Shown one piece after another: positions 60,401-64,000 of a stretch of DNA of 64,000 bases. The number at the start of each line of letters is the position of its first letter. Position 1 is the first letter of the stretch. This stretch comes from Lingula anatina (taxonomy: Eukaryota > Brachiopoda > Lingulata > Lingulida > Lingulidae). The position numbers and the translations under genes were made by a program. The notes under the pieces are model-generated. The model searched no databases. It had not been told where the DNA came from and saw only the letters and a program-made list of their open reading frames with translations. The DNA is taken from contig NW_019775433.1 of assembly GCF_001039355.2 (NCBI RefSeq), forward strand, positions 233,643-297,642, written 5' to 3'.

Positions 60401-61940
60401 CCTAAACACGGTCAGTTACTTACAAGTATAGTATTATAAAGGGATTTTGGCGTTTACTAACACTACCTGCAGATCTTTTAGCACTAACACCCATTTTAAC
60501 CACACAACCCACAAATAAACTAGCATTGCTAAAGCGGATGAATGTTAGTGCTAGGTATCGCTTTGTTGGTACTAAATAATTGTACGGTGTGTTGGTTAAT
60601 TTTGTACTTGTAGGTTGAATATGGCAACAAGTCTGCGCTGACGGAGGACAGAAGATACACGTTCATCGATTTGGTGCGCTATCCTAACATGAGGAAGAAG
60701 TCTTTTAACATATTTTTCAACTGGTACGTGTGATTATGTCATACTCTTTCGTTTGTAATGTACACGCAAATTTAATTTAGCCTTACTGCTTTCTCTCATC
60801 AAGTAATATCCAAAAACTGGATCCTTACCAAATGTACATGTACGTGTTACCTCTATACGAGTCTGCACCTTTTTCATACGACGATGACATGGAATTTTAG
60901 TGACGTTTTCTTTAAGATTGTTGATTTATTTACAAAAAAGAAATGACCAATTTAACATCAACATCGTTAGTATAATTGCAAGTTTAAAGCTGTTTTTAAA
61001 CTTCCTTAAAGATGCATACAAAGTCAATTTTTGTCACAGAAACCAACCAAATGCCAGCATATAGTTTCAAATAGTATAACTAAGAGAATTACCAAAAGGC
61101 ATTGTATAATTTTACCCAAAAATGATGTTTGAACGGATTTTTCTGCTGGCATTCTAAGCTGTATGTCAATGGGGCAGGAAAGTAGGTCACGAAAGTAGGT
61201 TAAATTTACAACCATAAATTTAAAGAAAGGAGCCGTCTAAAGGTCTTTAATGGCTCATCGAGTGATCTATTCAGTTTTTCCCTTGGCATGTCGAATTTAT
61301 TTGAGTCATAAAAGAATGTAGTAGAAGTGGTTTACATGTGTTACTGGGAATCCAGGCTCCACCGATGCTCGGTTCGTGTGTACCTTTAATTCAAAAATTC
61401 TGTGGACATTAGTTGTTAAAACCAAGAAGAATTAAATGATGAACAGTAGACTGTACATATTTACCGGTAGAAGGTAATATTGGGTAATGAGGTGTTAAAA
61501 AAAGTGAGAACAAAAGCTTGGATCTTCATTAACATTTTTATTAGGATTAAGTGTGTCACAACATCTATAAAAATAGAGCGCGATCACTTGCCTCACCTGA
61601 CACATCCTCTAAATAAACGGGGAATCTGTCCATCAGCACTAGTGTTATTGCTTCTATAGTGCTCTTTGCCTATACTGTCATTTCTCCCCCAGGTTCGTGA
61701 ACTCCCTTGTCTACTACGGTCTCTCGCTAGGATCCGGGTCTCTGGCCGGGAACATGTACCTGAACGTGTTCCTGTCAGCGGCAGTGGAGATCCCGGGCTA
61801 CATCCTGGCGGCTGTTGTATTGGACCGTATAGGACGGCGCTGGCCTCTGACTGGCTCTCTGGTTATAGGGGGCGTGGCCTGTCTTATCACGACGGCAATA
61901 CCACGTGGTACGTAGTCGATATACACCGAGTGTTTCTGGC

Positions 61941-61975
<35 letters not shown>

Positions 61976-63429
61976 AACATGGGCGTTGAAGTCGCTGCGT
62001 GTGGGTTTGTGTTTCATTTTTGGCCCGTGTGCTTTTAAATCAACGCGCATGTTTGAGAGAGAGAGAAAGAAGTGCATGCGTATTCTGTATGCAAGAATTC
62101 TCTAGGGCTTGTGGGTGCGCACATGCCTATAGTCACCCTTTGATTTTCATCTTCCAAATCAGCCCTCCATAAAAGTATCTCTCTGTTCATTAATTTATTT
62201 ATTTTGTTTACTTATTAATTAACTGTTTTATTTATTTGCTTGCTTTCATATTACTTCTTGTCGTTTCAGATCTCAAAGTCCTCATGATAATCTGTACACT
62301 CATAGGAAAACTCGCCATTGCTACGTCCTTCGCCATTATCTATGTCTTCTCTGCGGAACAGTTCCCCACCGTCATCAGAAACGTCGGCGTGGGGGCCGGC
62401 TCCATGTGCGCACGCGTGGGGAGCCTGATAGCACCGTTTGTGGCAGACTTGGTGAGCGTCTCCACTGAAAGAGTTTAGACCTTATTATGATATAGTAATA
62501 CAAAATATTCATTTATTTATTTTATTTTTGCAAAATCCATTTAAGCCCATCATCTTGCGGTCTACCCAGTATTCACAACGCTGTCGTAATTAACATGGAG
62601 GCTCCATCTGGTTTTTTAAAAGATTCTATGGATAATTGGTTTGGATAGCCGAAGGACTCTATCGGTTGTTTAATACACGCGCCAAACAGTCATTTGCACT
62701 TCTTCAATCGTGGCATTTCCTTAATTTTTCCTCTTAAGCAAATGAAAAAATACATTATTATGTTATCAACACGTGTGGATCAATGGTACTGGTATATGAT
62801 CAACTTTACCCCTCTTATCTTTCAGAATAAAATATGGGGCCCGCTACCTTATCTAATATTTGGGATCACTTCCGTTATCGCTGGTATTCTGGCTCTCCTA
62901 TTACCAGAGACGCTGCACCATCGCTTGCCGGATACCATAATAGAGGGGGAGAACTTCGGCAAGTACAGGGAACTCAGTTTCAAGAACCTGCTGGCTTTCA
63001 AACAGTGAGTTTGAAATATTTGTTCATTTATTTATTTATCTATCTATTTATTTATTGTTTGATTGATTGGTTGGTTCGTTGATAAGTATTAGATTGGGGA
63101 GTGCTTTATAAAAAAATGTTGCATTGTCAATAGAGTGATATCAGTCTTTGAAAGTCAAAGCTTTTTTTCTCCTGAAAACAGTCTCAGAAACTTAGCTATA
63201 CATTTTCATACAACTTTTAGGCGAGTAACGGCTTTAAATTTGCATTGTAAAGCGTATGCCAGTGTTTAAGTTTCAACTTCGTTTTCCCCATAGGGTCCAT
63301 TCCTCCAGTGACGAAAGTGAAACTGCCGCTAGCGACAGCAGCGAGTGCATCCCCAAGCTGAAGGAAGAAGAGGTGAAATTTTCTTTGGAAGGCAACGAAA
63401 GGGACACCGAAGAATTTTCACCAGTGTAG
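51968..63429 (+). CDS. SLC22-type organic ion transporter (12-TM MFS), isoform with exon 1b
   Basis: Exons 51968-52420, 55350-55453, 58780-58934, 59350-59518, 59825-59957, 60614-60723, 61693-61907, 62270-62451, 62826-63004 and 63294-63429 all have GT/AG borders and agree in phase, giving 611 residues. Exon 1b has MNFDDILSVIGEWGAFQ, TM1 and a glycosylated loop (NWT, NGT, NRT). Family marks in order: CDRGWMRATAQSIYMVG, MFS motif A across the exon 2/3 junction (SDRFGRVK), ESPRWLLSQGK, NWFVNSLVYYGLSL, LDRIGRR and AEQFPTVIRNVGVG. The cytoplasmic tail is acidic and Ser-rich. The members known in other animals move organic cations, anions or carnitine across the plasma membrane. The substrate cannot be told here. 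Introns hold only repeats. Confidence 0.92.
52421..55349 (+). other. first intron of the transporter (exon 1b form)
   Basis: No exon-like sequence is supported. It has a (TTTA)n stretch near 52867-52910 and a C-rich patch near 53585-53610. Confidence 0.5.
55454..58779 (+). other. second intron of the transporter
   Basis: No coding exon is seen. It holds (AAT)n at 57427-57462 and T/A-rich low complexity at 57470-57545. Confidence 0.5.
60107..60335. mobile_element. AGATCGATCTA-family MITE, in a transporter intron
   Basis: The left end CACCCCATTTCCATAGATTT then TTAGATCGATCTA pairs with the right end (TTAGATCGATCTAAATCTCTGGGAAAG). Long internal stretches are almost the same as 158-376, for example GTGAACCCCCAGGGAGTTAG at 277-330 and 60268-60290. 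Confidence 0.7.
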
Positions 63430-64000
63430 GAAAACACTAGTAAATTAACACAGGTCGGTTGAAAATGCTGAATGGGCATACTGCTGAGCAGAAATACCAG
63501 TGGAACTGAAAACAGGTTTTATGAATGAGGAAAAAAAATATGCTAGCTAGCAAGCTGTAGCATTTGTTTTACACACGCGGTGCGTGTATGTACCCTTGCC
63601 TATTTGGGACTGGTATTATAAACCGGTGTGGCAGGAAAGTTAGTCCTTGGAATGGAAGCCCGGGATCACATATGATAAGTACAGTTTAGGGTTAGTCGGT
63701 GTATTGTGGTTAGCATATGGGACGAATGTCATCTGTACAAAATAATGGTACCCTGAGCTTCAGATATAACTTGAAACAAAACTCTTCACTATAGCATGCC
63801 CTTACTGTTTCAAGTTGAAACGACAAGGGAATGCTATAGTGTGGTTTATTATTTGTTTCAAGTTCTCTCTGAAGCTCAGGGTGGGTAATGAAGGGCAGAC
63901 TACGGTTCCTATCTGACTACCATTCCTTTATTATTAGTTAATACTACAGCTACGAGTATGTCATGATCAGTTAGTCACTGAAGGGCTAATGAAAGATGAA
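63430..64000. other. 3' flank of the transporter gene
   Basis: This is the probable 3' UTR plus intergenic DNA. No canonical AATAAA was found close to the stop. It contains the hairpin at 63749-63884. Confidence 0.5.
63749..63884. repeat. 136 bp imperfect hairpin (foldback or MITE)
   Basis: ACCCTGAGCTTCAG, then ACTTGAAACAAA and CTATAGCAT on the left pair with ATGCTATAG, TTTGTTTCAAGT and CTGAAGCTCAGGGT on the right. The loop is about 20 bases long. Confidence 0.75.

Overview
The window is intron-rich, AT-rich animal DNA, not bacterial. Genes are split into exons with GT/AG borders whose phases match, introns run to several kb, and microsatellites, small inverted-repeat transposons (MITE-like) and foldback repeats fill the space between. 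The gene families fit a marine invertebrate, perhaps a lophotrochozoan or invertebrate deuterostome, but the sequence alone does not fix the phylum. There is one assembly gap (32503-33029). I found no rRNA, tRNA or CRISPR array that I could support.

Left part (1-6200, + strand): the 3' part of a gene that joins a FIH-like JmjC/Cupin_8 oxygenase domain to an aldo-keto reductase (AKR) domain in one reading frame over six exons. The AKR domain has lost two of the four canonical catalytic residues.

Middle (5.8-37.3 kb): a large direct segmental duplication. Each copy holds the end of the AKR exon (+ strand) and, converging on it, a ten-exon minus-strand gene with two cereblon-type CULT domains followed by a caspase-like (metacaspase/paracaspase-type) protease domain. 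I regard this CULT-CULT-caspase architecture as the most interesting item. The copies have decayed in complementary ways. Copy A (7884-14272) keeps an open protease exon but has a damaged fifth exon in CULT1. Copy B (27809-37279) keeps all nine CULT exons but has two in-frame stops in the protease exon. Copy B also contains several kb of inserted repeats.

Between the copies (about 14.8-22.0 kb) lies a mosaic of direct and inverted repeats. A second duplicated block occurs at 22.9-24.9 kb (block C) and 39.9-43.1 kb (block D). Block C abuts the truncated AKR copy. Block D ends at a possible 5' UTR splice donor upstream of the transporter gene.

Right part (45.8-63.4 kb, + strand): an SLC22-type organic ion transporter with two alternative, homologous first exons (45864-46421 and 51968-52420). 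Both are in phase to splice to the same nine downstream exons.

How the genes relate: the JmjC-AKR and CULT-caspase genes converge and were partly duplicated together. The CULT domains suggest a ligand- or degron-sensing protease, but that function is inferred from the domains and not shown by the sequence.
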